A stretch of DNA of 64,000 nt from Pelomonas paludis (GCF_039872745.1 NZ_JBDPZD010000001.1:1116001-1180000), one strand, 5' to 3'. Positions 1 to 9,169 are shown, numbered from the stretch's first letter. Notes: generated by a model not told the origin, from the sequence alone. Translations and numbers: made by a program.

Positions 1-323
1 TCATCACCGAGGCCATGGTGCAGAGCATGAAGCCGGGTTCGGTGATCGTGGACATCGCGGCCGGCAAGGGGCCTGAAGGCGTCGGCGGCAACTGCCCGCT
101 GACCGAGGCTGGCAAGACGGTGGTCAAGCATGGCGTGACCCTCGTGGGCGAGACCAACCTGCCGGCCCTGGTGGCGGCGGATGCGTCGGCGCTCTATGCA
201 CGCAATGTGCTGGACTTTCTCAAGCTCGTCATCACCAAGGAGGGCACGTTCAGCGTGCCGCTGGATGACGACATCGTCGCGGCCTGCCGCGTGACCCAAG
301 ACGGACAAGTGACGAGGGCCTGA
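1..323 (+). CDS. pntAA: NAD(P) transhydrogenase subunit alpha part 1, C-terminal fragment (cut by window start)
   Basis: The reading frame is open from base 3 and ends at TGA 321-323; only the last roughly 107 residues are present. The visible segment (MVQSMKPGSVIVDIAA, then GGNCPLTEAG, then GETNLPALVAADASALYARN) matches the C-terminal part of the NAD(H)-binding domain I of proton-translocating transhydrogenase. The next two genes are the alpha-2 membrane part and the beta subunit, so the enzyme is of the split type known from Rhodospirillum rubrum rather than the fused PntA of E. coli. The complex moves hydride from NADH to NADP+ using the proton gradient; this part lies on the cytoplasmic side. 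The N-terminus and promoter lie outside the window. Confidence 0.93.
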   Translation, partial: ITEAMVQSMKPGSVIVDIAAGKGPEGVGGNCPLTEAGKTVVKHGVTLVGETNLPALVAADASALYARNVLDFLKLVITKEGTFSVPLDDDIVAACRVTQDGQVTRA

Positions 324-325
324 AG

Positions 326-652
326 ATGGAAATGGTTGACCACACGATCATCAACTTGATCATTTTTGTGCTGGCCATCTACGTGGGCTACCACGTCGTC
401 TGGACGGTGACACCCGCGCTGCACACGCCGCTGATGGCGGTGACCAATGCGATCTCGGCCATCGTCATCGTCGGCGCCATGCTGGCGGCGGCGCTGACCA
501 GTCTTCCGCTGGCCAAGGCGGCGGGTGTGCTGGCCGTGGCGCTGGCGGCGGTGAACATCTTTGGCGGCTTCCTCGTCACGCGGCGCATGCTGGAGATGTT
601 CAAGAAGAAGGACAAGCCCGCCAAGCCTGCCAGTCAGGCCGGGGAGAAGTGA
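326..652 (+). CDS. pntAB: NAD(P) transhydrogenase subunit alpha part 2 (membrane domain)
   Basis: This 108-residue protein is almost entirely hydrophobic, with about three membrane helices (residues 8-28, 36-60, 65-88), and ends in a Lys/Pro-rich cytoplasmic tail. Size and position between the alpha-1 and beta genes fit PntAB, the membrane part of domain II that forms the proton channel together with PntB. It starts 2 bases after the pntAA stop and is followed by pntB one base after its own stop, so the three genes are one translationally coupled operon. I see no anomaly. Confidence 0.92.
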   Translation: MEMVDHTIINLIIFVLAIYVGYHVVWTVTPALHTPLMAVTNAISAIVIVGAMLAAALTSLPLAKAAGVLAVALAAVNIFGGFLVTRRMLEMFKKKDKPAKPASQAGEK

Positions 653-653
653 C

Positions 654-2075
654 ATGAGCCTCAACCTCGTCACCCTGCTCTACCTGCTCGCCAGCATCTG
701 TTTCATCCAGGCGCTCAAGGGGCTGTCGCACCCCACCACGTCGATTCGCGGCAATCTCTTCGGCATGGCCGGCATGACGATTGCCGTGCTGACCACGGCG
801 GCCTTGATCGTCAAGCTGGCGGGCGAGGGTAGTGGCCTCTTGTGGGTGCTGATCGGCCTGGTGGCCGGCGGCGGCTATGGGGCCTGGAAGGCCAAGACGG
901 TCGAGATGACCAAGATGCCGGAGCTGGTCGCCTTCTTCCACAGCATGATCGGCCTGGCGGCCGTGGCGATTGCGGTGGCGGCGGTGGTCGAGCCGTCGGC
1001 CTTTGGCATCGCGCCAGCAGGCGGCACGCACATCCCGGGCGGCAATCGGGTGGAGCTGGCGCTGGGCGCCTTCATCGGGGCCATCACCTTCACCGGCTCG
1101 GTCATCGCCTGGGGCAAGCTTTCGGGGACCAGCAAGTTCCGGCTCTTCAAGGGCGCGCCTGTGGTCTTCAAGGGCCAGCATGCCTTGAATGCGGTGCTTG
1201 GTCTGGCGGCACTGTTCTTCGTCTTCGGCTTCTGGCACAGCCAGAGCGCGATGGACTTCTGGCTCATCGTGGCGCTGGGCTTCGTGCTCGGCGTGACGCT
1301 GATCATCCCGATCGGCGGGGCCGACATGCCGGTGGTGGTCAGCATGCTCAACAGCTACTCGGGCTGGGCGGCGGCGGGCATTGGCTTCTCGCTCAACAAC
1401 CCGATGCTGATCATCGCGGGCTCGCTGGTGGGCTCGTCGGGCGCCATCCTCAGCTACATCATGTGCAAGGCCATGAACAGGGCCTTCCTGAACGTGATCC
1501 TGGGTGGCTTTGGCGGTGAGGCCACCGCCGCCGCCGGTGCCACGCAGCAGCGCAGCGTCAAGAGCGGCAGTGCCGACGATGCGGCCTTCGTGCTCGGCAA
1601 CGCCGAGACTGTCGTCATCGTGCCCGGCTATGGCCTGGCCGTGGCGCGCGCCCAGCATGCGGTCAAGGAGCTGGCGCAGAAGCTCACCGAGAAGGGCATC
1701 ACCGTCAAGTACGCCATCCACCCGGTGGCCGGCCGCATGCCGGGCCACATGAACGTGCTGCTGGCCGAGGCCGAGGTGCCGTATGACCAGGTCTTCGAGA
1801 TGGAAGACATCAATGCCGAGTTCGGCCAGGCCGACGTGGCCATCATCCTCGGCGCCAACGACGTGGTGAACCCGGCCGCGCACATCAAGGGCAGCCCCAT
1901 CTACGGCATGCCCATCCTCGAAGCGCACAAGGCCAAGACGGTGATCGTCAACAAGCGCTCGATGGCGGCCGGCTATGCGGGCCTGGACAACGAACTCTTC
2001 TACATGGACAAGACCATGATGGTGTTCGGCGATGCGAAGAAGGTCGTTGAGGACATGGTCAAGGCTGTCGAATAG
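654..2075 (+). CDS. pntB: NAD(P) transhydrogenase subunit beta
   Basis: This 473-residue protein is close to the 462 residues of E. coli PntB. The first 290 or so residues hold eight or nine membrane helices (domain II, proton channel). The C-terminal 180 residues form the NADP(H)-binding domain III, with VIVPGYGLAVARAQ near residue 325, GANDVVNP near 403 and NKRSMAAGYAG near 433, all hallmarks of the family. I chose ATG 654, one base after the pntAB stop, because the protein then starts MSLNLVTLLYLLASICFIQA as in homologues; a longer in-frame extension overlaps pntAB and looks non-native. A hairpin with a T-run follows and closes the operon. Confidence 0.95.
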   Translation: MSLNLVTLLYLLASICFIQALKGLSHPTTSIRGNLFGMAGMTIAVLTTAALIVKLAGEGSGLLWVLIGLVAGGGYGAWKAKTVEMTKMPELVAFFHSMIGLAAVAIAVAAVVEPSAFGIAPAGGTHIPGGNRVELALGAFIGAITFTGSVIAWGKLSGTSKFRLFKGAPVVFKGQHALNAVLGLAALFFVFGFWHSQSAMDFWLIVALGFVLGVTLIIPIGGADMPVVVSMLNSYSGWAAAGIGFSLNNPMLIIAGSLVGSSGAILSYIMCKAMNRAFLNVILGGFGGEATAAAGATQQRSVKSGSADDAAFVLGNAETVVIVPGYGLAVARAQHAVKELAQKLTEKGITVKYAIHPVAGRMPGHMNVLLAEAEVPYDQVFEMEDINAEFGQADVAIILGANDVVNPAAHIKGSPIYGMPILEAHKAKTVIVNKRSMAAGYAGLDNELFYMDKTMMVFGDAKKVVEDMVKAVE

Positions 2076-2098
2076 ACCCGCATCTCTAAAGCGCCAGG

Positions 2099-2131
2099 CG
2101 CCCCATTTCCCTCTGGGAATGGGGCGTTTTC
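2099..2131 (+). terminator. Rho-independent terminator of the pnt operon
   Basis: The arms CGCCCCATTTCCC (2099-2111) and GGGAATGGGGCG (2115-2126) pair with one bulged T around a 3-base loop, followed by TTTT. It lies 24 bases after the pntB stop and before fadD, so it should separate the two units. Confidence 0.85.
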
Positions 2132-2212
2132 GCTATCGAATCCCCTCATAGGGGCGCTGTCAGCCTTCGGTCAGAATCGTCTCTGAAACCCAATGTACCC
2201 AGGAGACGACCC

Positions 2213-3886
2213 ATGGACCCGATCTGGCTGAAGCGCTACCCGCCCGAGGTGCCGCAGTCCGTCGATCCGTCGGTCTACCCGACGCTGCTGGACCTGCTCG
2301 ACTCGGCGCTCAAGAAGCACGCCGCGCAGCCTGCCTACCTGATGATGGGCAAGCGCGTGAGCTTTGCCGACGTCGATGCCGCCTCGCGCGCCCTGGCCGC
2401 GTATCTGCAGGGACTGGGCCTGGAGAAGGGTGATCGCGTCGCGATCATGATGCCCAACGTCTTCCAGTACCCGGTGGCGGTGGCCGCCGTGTTGCGCGCG
2501 GGCTTTGTGGTGGTCAACACCAACCCGCTCTACACGCCGCGCGAGCTGGAGCACCAGCTCAAGGACTCGGGCGCCAAGGCTATCGTCATCTTCGAGAACT
2601 TCGCGTCGGTGCTGCAGCAGGTCATTGCCAACGTCCCGACCAAGCACGTCATCCTGGCCTCGATGGGCGACATGCTGGGCTTCCTCAAGGGCGCCATCGT
2701 CAACTACGTGGTGCGCAACGTGAAGAAGATGGTGCCGGCCTACAGCCTGCCGGGCGCCGTGCGCTTCAACGACGCCGTCTCGCGCGGGCGGGGCATGAGC
2801 TATCGCGCCCCCAAGCTCACCCCCGACGACGTGGCCGTGCTGCAGTACACCGGCGGCACCACGGGCGTGTCCAAGGGCGCCGTGCTGCTGCACCGCAATC
2901 TGGTCGCCAATCTGCTGCAGTGCGAGGCCTGGTACCAGCCGGCCCTCAAGAAGGTGCCGCAAGGCGAGCAGATCGTCACGATCTGTGCGCTGCCGCTGTA
3001 TCACATCTTCGGTTTCAACACGAACATGATGCTGTCGCTGCACATGGGCGGCGCGAATGTCTTGATTCCCAACCCGCGGGACCTGCCCGGGCTCTTCAAG
3101 GAGCTGCGGCAGCACCGCTTCCACAGCTTCCCGGCAGTCAATACGCTCTTCATGGCCATGGCCAACCATCCCGAGTTCTCGACCGTGGACTGGAGCGCCC
3201 TCGTGATCTCCGTGGGCGGCGGCATGGCGGTGCAGCAGGCCACGGCCAAGCTCTGGCTGGAGAAGACGGGCTGCCCCATCGTCGAGGGCTACGGCCTCTC
3301 GGAGACCAGCCCCACGCTCACCTGCAACCCAACCGACAGCAGCGCCTACAGTGGCACCATCGGCCTGCCGCTGCCGCTGACCGACATCCGCCTGCTCGAC
3401 GACGACGGCCAGGAAGTGCCCATGGGCCAGCCGGGCGAGATCGCCGCCAAGGGCCCGCAGGTGATGGCCGGCTACTGGCAGCGCCCCGACGAAACCGCCA
3501 AGGTCATGACGGCGGATGGCTACTTCCGCACCGGCGACGTGGGCGTGGTGGACGAGCGTGGCTACTTCAAGATCGTGGACCGCAAGAAGGACATGATCCT
3601 GGTCAGCGGCTTCAACGTGTACCCCAACGAGGTCGAAGACGTGCTGACCCAGATGCCCGGCGTGCTGGAGTGCGCGGCGGTGGGTGTGCCTGATGCCAAG
3701 TCCGGCGAGGCGGTCAAGGTCGTGCTGGTGCGCAAAGACCCCAACTTGTCTGAGGCCGATGTGCGTGCCTTTTGCGAAGCCAACTTGACCGGCTACAAAC
3801 GGCCCAAGATCGTCGAGTTCCGCACCGACCTGCCCAAGACGCCGGTCGGCAAGGTGCTGCGACGTGAACTGCGAGACAAGGCCTGA
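2213..3886 (+). CDS. fadD: Long-chain fatty acid-CoA ligase
   Basis: This 557-residue ANL-superfamily enzyme is nearly the same length as E. coli FadD (561). It activates fatty acids to acyl-CoA via an acyl-adenylate, feeding beta-oxidation at the inner face of the membrane. Visible motifs are the P-loop YTGGTTGVSKGA near residue 212, the A5-like EGYGLSETSP near 360, the hinge GRKKDMILVSGFNVYPNEVE near 460 and the catalytic lysine in TPVGKVLRREL near the C-terminus. The start ATG 2213 has AGGAG at 2201-2205. It precedes an uncharacterised gene by 5 bases. Related medium-chain or CoA-ligase paralogs cannot be excluded, but the motif set favours FadD. Confidence 0.9.
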   Translation: MDPIWLKRYPPEVPQSVDPSVYPTLLDLLDSALKKHAAQPAYLMMGKRVSFADVDAASRALAAYLQGLGLEKGDRVAIMMPNVFQYPVAVAAVLRAGFVVVNTNPLYTPRELEHQLKDSGAKAIVIFENFASVLQQVIANVPTKHVILASMGDMLGFLKGAIVNYVVRNVKKMVPAYSLPGAVRFNDAVSRGRGMSYRAPKLTPDDVAVLQYTGGTTGVSKGAVLLHRNLVANLLQCEAWYQPALKKVPQGEQIVTICALPLYHIFGFNTNMMLSLHMGGANVLIPNPRDLPGLFKELRQHRFHSFPAVNTLFMAMANHPEFSTVDWSALVISVGGGMAVQQATAKLWLEKTGCPIVEGYGLSETSPTLTCNPTDSSAYSGTIGLPLPLTDIRLLDDDGQEVPMGQPGEIAAKGPQVMAGYWQRPDETAKVMTADGYFRTGDVGVVDERGYFKIVDRKKDMILVSGFNVYPNEVEDVLTQMPGVLECAAVGVPDAKSGEAVKVVLVRKDPNLSEADVRAFCEANLTGYKRPKIVEFRTDLPKTPVGKVLRRELRDKA

Positions 3887-3891
3887 ACCCC

Positions 3892-4437
3892 GTGCTTGAC
3901 GCCCACCCCATCAAGACCGAAGCCGGCCGTGCCGAGATCAAGGCGCGTGCGCTGCCCTTGACGCGCTCGGCGCGCAATCTGCTGCTGGTCGTGGACGGTG
4001 GCCGCACCGGGCGCGAATGGCTGACCATGGTCCACGGCCTGACCGAGGAAGACCTGCGCGTGCTGTACGAGCACGGGCTGGTCGCCCCCAAGTCGTCGGT
4101 GCCGATGGGGTTTGGGGCGCCCCAGGCCGCTCCGCCTGCGCCGGCTCCTGCCCCGGTGGCGGCCGCAGCACCCGCGCCGGCCATGTCCGAGGCTTCGGCC
4201 ACCCCAGTCCGCCCCGGCCTGCCCACGCTGGACCGCGCCGCGCTCTACACCTACCTCAGTGGCGAAGGTGGCAAGTTGCTGGGCGCCCTCAAGCGCTATG
4301 GCTTTGCGCTGGAGGTTGAGCGCGCCGACAGCCTGGAAGCCCTGCAGAAGCTGGGCCTGGATCTGGTCGAGAAGGTGGCGGCCAGCAAGGGCCCGCAGGC
4401 GGCCCTCGAAGTGCGCCGCGCACTTGGGATCCAATAG
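3892..4437 (+). CDS. Conserved hypothetical protein between fadD and rsmE
   Basis: This 181-residue protein has a likely GTG start 5 bases after the fadD stop, so it is probably cotranscribed with it. I recognise no named domain. The N-terminal part (residues 1-68) contains LPLTRSARNLLLVVDGGRTG and MVHGLTEEDL, which looks like a small folded helical module. A Pro/Ala-rich linker covers about residues 75-105, and a second helical region runs from about 115 to the end (LDRAALYTYLSGEGGKLLGA). There is no signal peptide or membrane helix, so it is probably cytosolic. The two-module layout joined by a Pro/Ala linker resembles Burkholderiales hypothetical proteins I have seen, but I cannot assign a function. 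Confidence 0.75.
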   Translation: MLDAHPIKTEAGRAEIKARALPLTRSARNLLLVVDGGRTGREWLTMVHGLTEEDLRVLYEHGLVAPKSSVPMGFGAPQAAPPAPAPAPVAAAAPAPAMSEASATPVRPGLPTLDRAALYTYLSGEGGKLLGALKRYGFALEVERADSLEALQKLGLDLVEKVAASKGPQAALEVRRALGIQ

Positions 4438-4442
4438 CGGGG

Positions 4443-5177
4443 ATGCCTCCCCGCTTGTTTGTGGACGGCCCGCTGCCGAGTGCGGGCGCCAGTTTTGCCT
4501 TGCCCCCCACCGCTGCACGCCACGTGCAGGTGCTGCGCCTGCAGCCGGGTGATGCGCTCGTGCTCTTCGATGGCAGCGGCCCCGAGTGGTCGGCCACCGT
4601 CACGGCCATGGGCCGGCAAAGTGTCGAGGTCGAAATGGGCTTGCCCAGCCCCGCGCAGCGCGAGCTGACACAGACCGTGCGCCTGGCCGTGGTGATGCCC
4701 GCCAATGACCGCATGGACGGCGTGATCGAGAAGGCGACCGAGCTGGGCGCTGTTGCCATCCAGCCCCTGATGAGCGAACGCTCGGTGCTGCGCCTGAGCG
4801 GCGAGCGGGCCGACAAGAAGCGCCAGCACTGGCGTGGCGTGGCCATCGCGGCGGCCGAGCAATGCGGCCGCAGCCGCGTGCCCGAGATTGCCCCGGTGCT
4901 GAGCCTGGCCCAATGGCTGGGCGCGCTGCCGCCATTGGCCGCCGGTGAAGCCCGCGCTGTGCTGAGCCCGACGGCGACGCCAGGTCTTGCTGCCCTGGCC
5001 CGCGCCGAGCTCGTGACCACGCTCAGCGGCCCCGAGGGCGGGCTCAGCGACGCCGAGATCGCGCAGGCCTGCGCGGCAGGCTTTGCGCCTTTGCAGCTCG
5101 GGCCTCGCATCCTGCGCGCCGACACCGCGCCGCTGGCCGTGCTGGGCTGGCTGGCCTTGCAAGGCTTGCATGGCTGA
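4443..5177 (+). CDS. rsmE: 16S rRNA (uracil-1498-N3)-methyltransferase RsmE
   Basis: This 244-residue protein matches the length of E. coli RsmE (243). It methylates N3 of U1498 in 16S rRNA of the 30S subunit. The N-terminal PUA-like region contains HVQVLRLQPGDALVLFDGSG. The middle holds the family stretch MPANDRMDGVIEKATELGA followed by QPLMSERSV. The C-terminal SPOUT knot shows LSGPEGGLSDAEI and LGPRILRADTAPLAVLGWLA; the usual RTET reads RADT here, a mild substitution. It starts 5 bases after the preceding hypothetical gene and likely belongs to the same transcript. Confidence 0.95.
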   Translation: MPPRLFVDGPLPSAGASFALPPTAARHVQVLRLQPGDALVLFDGSGPEWSATVTAMGRQSVEVEMGLPSPAQRELTQTVRLAVVMPANDRMDGVIEKATELGAVAIQPLMSERSVLRLSGERADKKRQHWRGVAIAAAEQCGRSRVPEIAPVLSLAQWLGALPPLAAGEARAVLSPTATPGLAALARAELVTTLSGPEGGLSDAEIAQACAAGFAPLQLGPRILRADTAPLAVLGWLALQGLHG

Positions 5178-5228
5178 GTTGCGCGCTTTGCACGAGCGCG
5201 ACTGAGTTGCGCCGCTAGAGTCGGCTGC

Positions 5229-6404
5229 ATGAACCGCAAGCTCCTGCTCCTCGTGCTGGCCCAGGGCCTGCTGCTCACCAACAACATCTGCTTCATCGCC
5301 ATCAATGGCCTCGTGGGCCTCGCGTTGGCGCCGCAGGCCTGGATGGCGACCTTGCCCATCTGTGGCTATGTCGCGGGTGGGGCGCTGTTTGCGCGGATGG
5401 TGGGTCGGCATCAACTGGCCTGGGGGCGGCGGCGCGCCTTCCAGGTGGGTTTGTTGGTGGCCATGATCAGCTGCGCACTGGCCGGCTGGGCGGTGTGGGC
5501 GCACAACTTCTGGGGCGTGGTGGCGGCCACCGTGGTGGCGGGCTACTACAACGCCAATGGCGCGCTGTACCGCTTTGCGGCGGTGGAGCTGGTGGCCCCC
5601 GAGCGGCGAGAGACGGCTATCTCCTGGGTGCTGGCCGGTGGCTGCCTGGGAGCGGCGGTCGGGCCCTGGCTGGCGCGTGAGAGCAAGACGCTCTTCATCA
5701 CCCCTTTTCTCGGCGCCTATGTGCTCTTGATTGGCGTGGCGGTGCTGGGGCTGGTGCTGATCTCGCTGATCGACTTCCCCGCGCTGCCGCAGCCCGTCGC
5801 CGGGCAAACAGGCCGCAGCTCGGGCGAGCTGATGCGCCAGCCGGTGTTCCTGGTGGCCGTGCTGGCCAGCGCGCTTGGCTATGGCGTCATGAATTTGCTG
5901 ATGGCCGCCACACCCATCGCCATGGGCCAGTGCGGCCTGCCCTTCAGCGACTCGACCTGGGTGCTGCAGTGGCATGTGCTGGGGATGTTCGTGCCCAGCT
6001 TCTTCACGGGTGCAGTGATCAAGCGCGTGGGCGTGCTGCCGGTGCTGTGGGTGGGCGTGCTGCTCAATCTGGGCTGCGTGGCCGTGGCGCTCAGCGGCCA
6101 GGGCCTCGAACAGTTCACCGTGGCCCTGCTGCTGCTGGGCGTGGGCTGGAACTTCCTCTACGTGGGCGGCACCACACTCTTCACCCAGGCCTACCGGCCC
6201 GAGGAAAAGACCCGCGCCCAGGGCCTGATGGACACCTGGGTCTACCTGACCATGACCCTGACCTCGTTCTCCTCCGGCGCCCTCGTCACCACCGGCGGCT
6301 GGGTCTGGATGAACGAGGCCAGCCTGCTGCCCATCCTGTTGGCGGGGCTGGCGCTGGCCTGGCTCGGGCTCAAGCGCCGAGCAGGCGCGGTGACTGTGGG
6401 CTGA
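5229..6404 (+). CDS. MFS transporter
   Basis: This 391-residue hydrophobic protein has about 12 predicted membrane helices and the gating-loop-like segment GRHQLAWGRRRAF between helices 2 and 3, as in the major facilitator superfamily. A second repeat begins near residue 205 (VFLVAVLASALGYGVMNLLM). The substrate cannot be read from sequence; arsenite, sugar and drug efflux relatives all share this layout. ATG 5229 is chosen because it opens directly into the first helix. The 3' end overlaps the convergent phoD-like gene by 35 bases, so the C-terminal residues are encoded by bases used on both strands. Confidence 0.85.
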   Translation: MNRKLLLLVLAQGLLLTNNICFIAINGLVGLALAPQAWMATLPICGYVAGGALFARMVGRHQLAWGRRRAFQVGLLVAMISCALAGWAVWAHNFWGVVAATVVAGYYNANGALYRFAAVELVAPERRETAISWVLAGGCLGAAVGPWLARESKTLFITPFLGAYVLLIGVAVLGLVLISLIDFPALPQPVAGQTGRSSGELMRQPVFLVAVLASALGYGVMNLLMAATPIAMGQCGLPFSDSTWVLQWHVLGMFVPSFFTGAVIKRVGVLPVLWVGVLLNLGCVAVALSGQGLEQFTVALLLLGVGWNFLYVGGTTLFTQAYRPEEKTRAQGLMDTWVYLTMTLTSFSSGALVTTGGWVWMNEASLLPILLAGLALAWLGLKRRAGAVTVG

Positions 6405-7902
6405 CCACGAAGCTGGCCGCCGTGCGGATGCCGGGCTCGTTGGTGGCCACGCTGTCCACCACGCGGAAGTCGCAGCGCAGCTGCTGCGGTGTCAGTTCCA
6501 GCAGCGCATAGCCGCAGTCGTTGCCGCTGGCGTAGCGCGACAGCGGGTTGGCCGCCAGGATGCCCGGCGTGCGACTCGGGAAGAAGGACTTCATCGTGAT
6601 GCCGGCACCGACGAACTCGGTCGCCACGGGCTGGCCCTCGGCGGTTTGCAAGTCGTTGGCCCAGTTTTCGTGCAGGTCGCCACCGAGGAAGACCGCGCCG
6701 CCGATCTGCTGGGCGCGCAGGGCCTCCAGCAGGCGCTCGCGGTCCTGCGGGTAGCCGTCCCAGCCATCGGCCCAGATGCGGTGGCCGCCGCCAAACGGGA
6801 TACGGCGCGGCGCCACCATGGTGGTCTGCAGGATGAGGTTCCAGGTGCGTGCCTGCTGGCCCAGGCTGTCGTGCAGCCACCGCGCCTGTGCGGCGCCCAG
6901 CAGGCTGTGCTCCGGGCTGCGCAGGGCCTTGCAGTCGTCAGGGTCGATCAGCGACGCAAGGCCGCGGCAGGCGTGCGGGCTGCGGTACTGGCGGCAGTCC
7001 AGCAGGTGCAGGCTCGCGAGGCGGCCCCAGGCGCGGTGGCCGTAAAGACGCAGTTCCTCGCCTTGCTCGGTCAGGCCCAGCAGGCCGCGCTGCAGGCTGG
7101 CCAGCGGCAGAGGCATGTGCTCGTAGTAGGCCTGGTAGGCGGCGGCGCGGCGGCGTGCATCGCGCGAGGTCAGGCCACGCAGCGGGCCGCCGGCGTAGTC
7201 GTTCATCACCTCGTGGTCGTCCCAGGTCAACAGCCAGGGCACGGCGGCGTGCGCGGCCTGCAGCGTGGGCTCGCGCTTGTGGGTCTCGTAGTGCAGGCGG
7301 TAGCCGTAGAGGTCGCTGGCAGGCAGCAGGCCCTGGGGCAGTGCGGCCGACGGGTAGGCGCCGGATTCGTAGATGTAGTCGCCCACGAAGGCGATCAGGT
7401 CCACGTCCTCTTCCAGCAGCCGCGTGTAGGCGCCAAAGTGCCCAGCCCCGAGGCGCTGGCAGGACGCAAAGGCCAGGTGCAGGCGGTCCTTGGGCTGGTC
7501 GGGCGCGGGCAGGGTGCGCGTGCGGCCGGCGGGGCTGACGGCATCGCCCAGCATGAAGCGGTAGTAGAGGACGGTGTCGGCCGGCAGGCCTTGGGGCTCG
7601 ACGTGCACGCTGTGCGCGAGCATCGGCAGGGCCTGCACGCTGCCCTGGCGCAGCAGCTGCGTGAAGCCCGGGTCGGTGGCCAGCTCCCAGCGCAGCTCCA
7701 GGGTCTGCGTGGCCCAGGGGTTGTTCAGCGGGTTGAGCGGCAGCGCGCGGGTCCAGAGCACGACGCTGCTGTCGGTCGGGCTGCCGCTGGCCACCCCGAG
7801 CTGGAAGGGATAGGCCTCCAGGCGCGGCGCCGCCGTGCTGGCAACGGCCAGGCGGCCCAGGCTTGCGGCCGTCAGCGCGGCCAGCAGCTGGCGGCGCTTC
7901 AT
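6370..7902 (-). CDS. Alkaline phosphatase D family protein (PhoD-like), Tat-exported
   Basis: This 510-residue protein opens with KRRQLLAALTAASLG, a twin-arginine signal, so it should fold in the cytoplasm and be exported to the periplasm. The mature part starts with a PhoD N-domain (FQLGVASGSPTDSSVVLWTR). Metal-site motifs of the PhoD phosphoesterase family follow: AFVGDYIYESG, TWDDHEVMNDYAGG and LGGDLHENWANDL. Family members use Ca/Fe to hydrolyse phosphomono- or diesters. It lies 4 bases after the stop of the upstream methyltransferase gene and probably shares its transcript. I saw no convincing Pho box, so phosphate control is not shown by the sequence. Confidence 0.9.
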   Translation of the reverse strand: MKRRQLLAALTAASLGRLAVASTAAPRLEAYPFQLGVASGSPTDSSVVLWTRALPLNPLNNPWATQTLELRWELATDPGFTQLLRQGSVQALPMLAHSVHVEPQGLPADTVLYYRFMLGDAVSPAGRTRTLPAPDQPKDRLHLAFASCQRLGAGHFGAYTRLLEEDVDLIAFVGDYIYESGAYPSAALPQGLLPASDLYGYRLHYETHKREPTLQAAHAAVPWLLTWDDHEVMNDYAGGPLRGLTSRDARRRAAAYQAYYEHMPLPLASLQRGLLGLTEQGEELRLYGHRAWGRLASLHLLDCRQYRSPHACRGLASLIDPDDCKALRSPEHSLLGAAQARWLHDSLGQQARTWNLILQTTMVAPRRIPFGGGHRIWADGWDGYPQDRERLLEALRAQQIGGAVFLGGDLHENWANDLQTAEGQPVATEFVGAGITMKSFFPSRTPGILAANPLSRYASGNDCGYALLELTPQQLRCDFRVVDSVATNEPGIRTAASFVVSPQSPRLLGA

Positions 7903-7906
7903 GGGC

Positions 7907-9169
7907 TCACTCGCCTTCGACGGGTTCTGCCGGCTTGCGGGCCGAGCCCTTGACGAGGTCGAAGCGGAACAGCCGGCACTCGATGGGACCGTTCCACATC
8001 GGCACGCGGCGCGACTCCTTGAGCCGCATCTTGCTGGGCAGCTTCATGTCGGGGCTCAGCATCCAGGCCGTCCAGCCCGCTTCATGCTGGGTGTACTGGC
8101 GCTTCCAGTGCGCCGCCAGGCGGGGGAAGAAATCGTCGCCACCGTCGCGAGCCTCGCTGCCGCCAGCATCGCGCGTCAGTGCTGCCTTACCGCGCACCTC
8201 GATGCGCTCGCCATAGGGCGGGTTCATCAGGATGCTGCCGCGGAGGCCCTCGGGCAGCGCGGGCGCCGGGCGCTCCAGCGCATCGCCGCCGTTGAACTGG
8301 ATGTATTGCGCCACGCCCGCACGCTCGGCGTTGCGGCGCGCGAAGTCGACCATCCGGAAGGCCACGTCAGATGCATAGATGGGCACGCTCGGCGGGTGGA
8401 TGCGCGCGCGGGCGGCTTGCGTCATCTCGCCCCAGGCGGCGCGCAGCTTCTGGAAGGGCAACTGCCGCTCAAAGGCAAAGCGCCGCTGCAGGCCGGGTGC
8501 GGTGTCGGTGGCGATCAGCGCGGCCTCGATGGGGATGGTGCCCGAGCCGCAGCAAGGGTCGTGCAGCGCACTGTCGCCGCGCCACTCGGCGGCCGCGAGC
8601 ATGGCAGCAGCGAGCGTCTCCTTCAGCGGAGCGTCGCCCTTGTCGATGCGCCAGCCGCGCTTGAAGAGCGGCTCGCCCGAGGTATCCACGTAAAGCGCCG
8701 CGCGCTCGGGGCCGACGTGCAGCACCACGGGCAGGTCGGGCCGGCTGGTGTCCACGCTGGGGCGCTCGCCCGTGTGCTCGCGCAGTTGGTCGCAGATGGC
8801 GTCCTTGATGCGCAGCGCCGCGAAGTTGAGGCTTTGCAGCGGCGAGCGCTGGGCCGTGACGTCCACGCGCAGCGTGTGCTGGGGGGTGATCCAGTCGCGC
8901 CAGTCCACGCGCAAGGCCAGCGCGTAGAGGTCGTCTTCATGCCGGTAGGGGTCCTCGATCAGTTCAACCAGCACGCGCTGGCCGAGGCGGGTTTCAAGGT
9001 TGATGCGCATGGCATCTTCCAGGCTGCCTTGCAGGCCGCAGCCGCCGCGCAGGGCCTGGACTTTGCTGCGCACGCCGGGCGGCAGGAAGGCCTTGAGCTC
9101 GGCTTCGAGCAGGGGTTCCACCCCGGAGGCGCAGGGGACGAAGAGGGAAAGCTTGGAGGAGGGCGGCAC
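7907..9169 (-). CDS. THUMP-domain class I SAM-dependent RNA methyltransferase (RlmL N-terminal-domain family)
   Basis: The 420-residue protein starts at GTG 9169 (MPPSSKLSLFVPCASGVEPL); the frame stays open to 9364 upstream, but that stretch contains a minus-strand terminator at 9198-9225, so a longer protein is unlikely. Residues 5-160 resemble the ferredoxin-like plus THUMP region of YcbY/RlmL-type enzymes (CASGVEPLLEAELKAF). The Rossmann methyltransferase fold follows, with DPCCGSGTIPIEAALIA (SAM site) and the catalytic NPPYGER motif typical of N2-guanine methylation. Relatives methylate 23S rRNA G2445 or tRNA, or are annotated as DNA methylase. It lacks the second RlmK half of E. coli RlmKL. 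The PhoD-like gene follows 4 bases downstream. Confidence 0.88.
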   Translation of the reverse strand: MPPSSKLSLFVPCASGVEPLLEAELKAFLPPGVRSKVQALRGGCGLQGSLEDAMRINLETRLGQRVLVELIEDPYRHEDDLYALALRVDWRDWITPQHTLRVDVTAQRSPLQSLNFAALRIKDAICDQLREHTGERPSVDTSRPDLPVVLHVGPERAALYVDTSGEPLFKRGWRIDKGDAPLKETLAAAMLAAAEWRGDSALHDPCCGSGTIPIEAALIATDTAPGLQRRFAFERQLPFQKLRAAWGEMTQAARARIHPPSVPIYASDVAFRMVDFARRNAERAGVAQYIQFNGGDALERPAPALPEGLRGSILMNPPYGERIEVRGKAALTRDAGGSEARDGGDDFFPRLAAHWKRQYTQHEAGWTAWMLSPDMKLPSKMRLKESRRVPMWNGPIECRLFRFDLVKGSARKPAEPVEGE

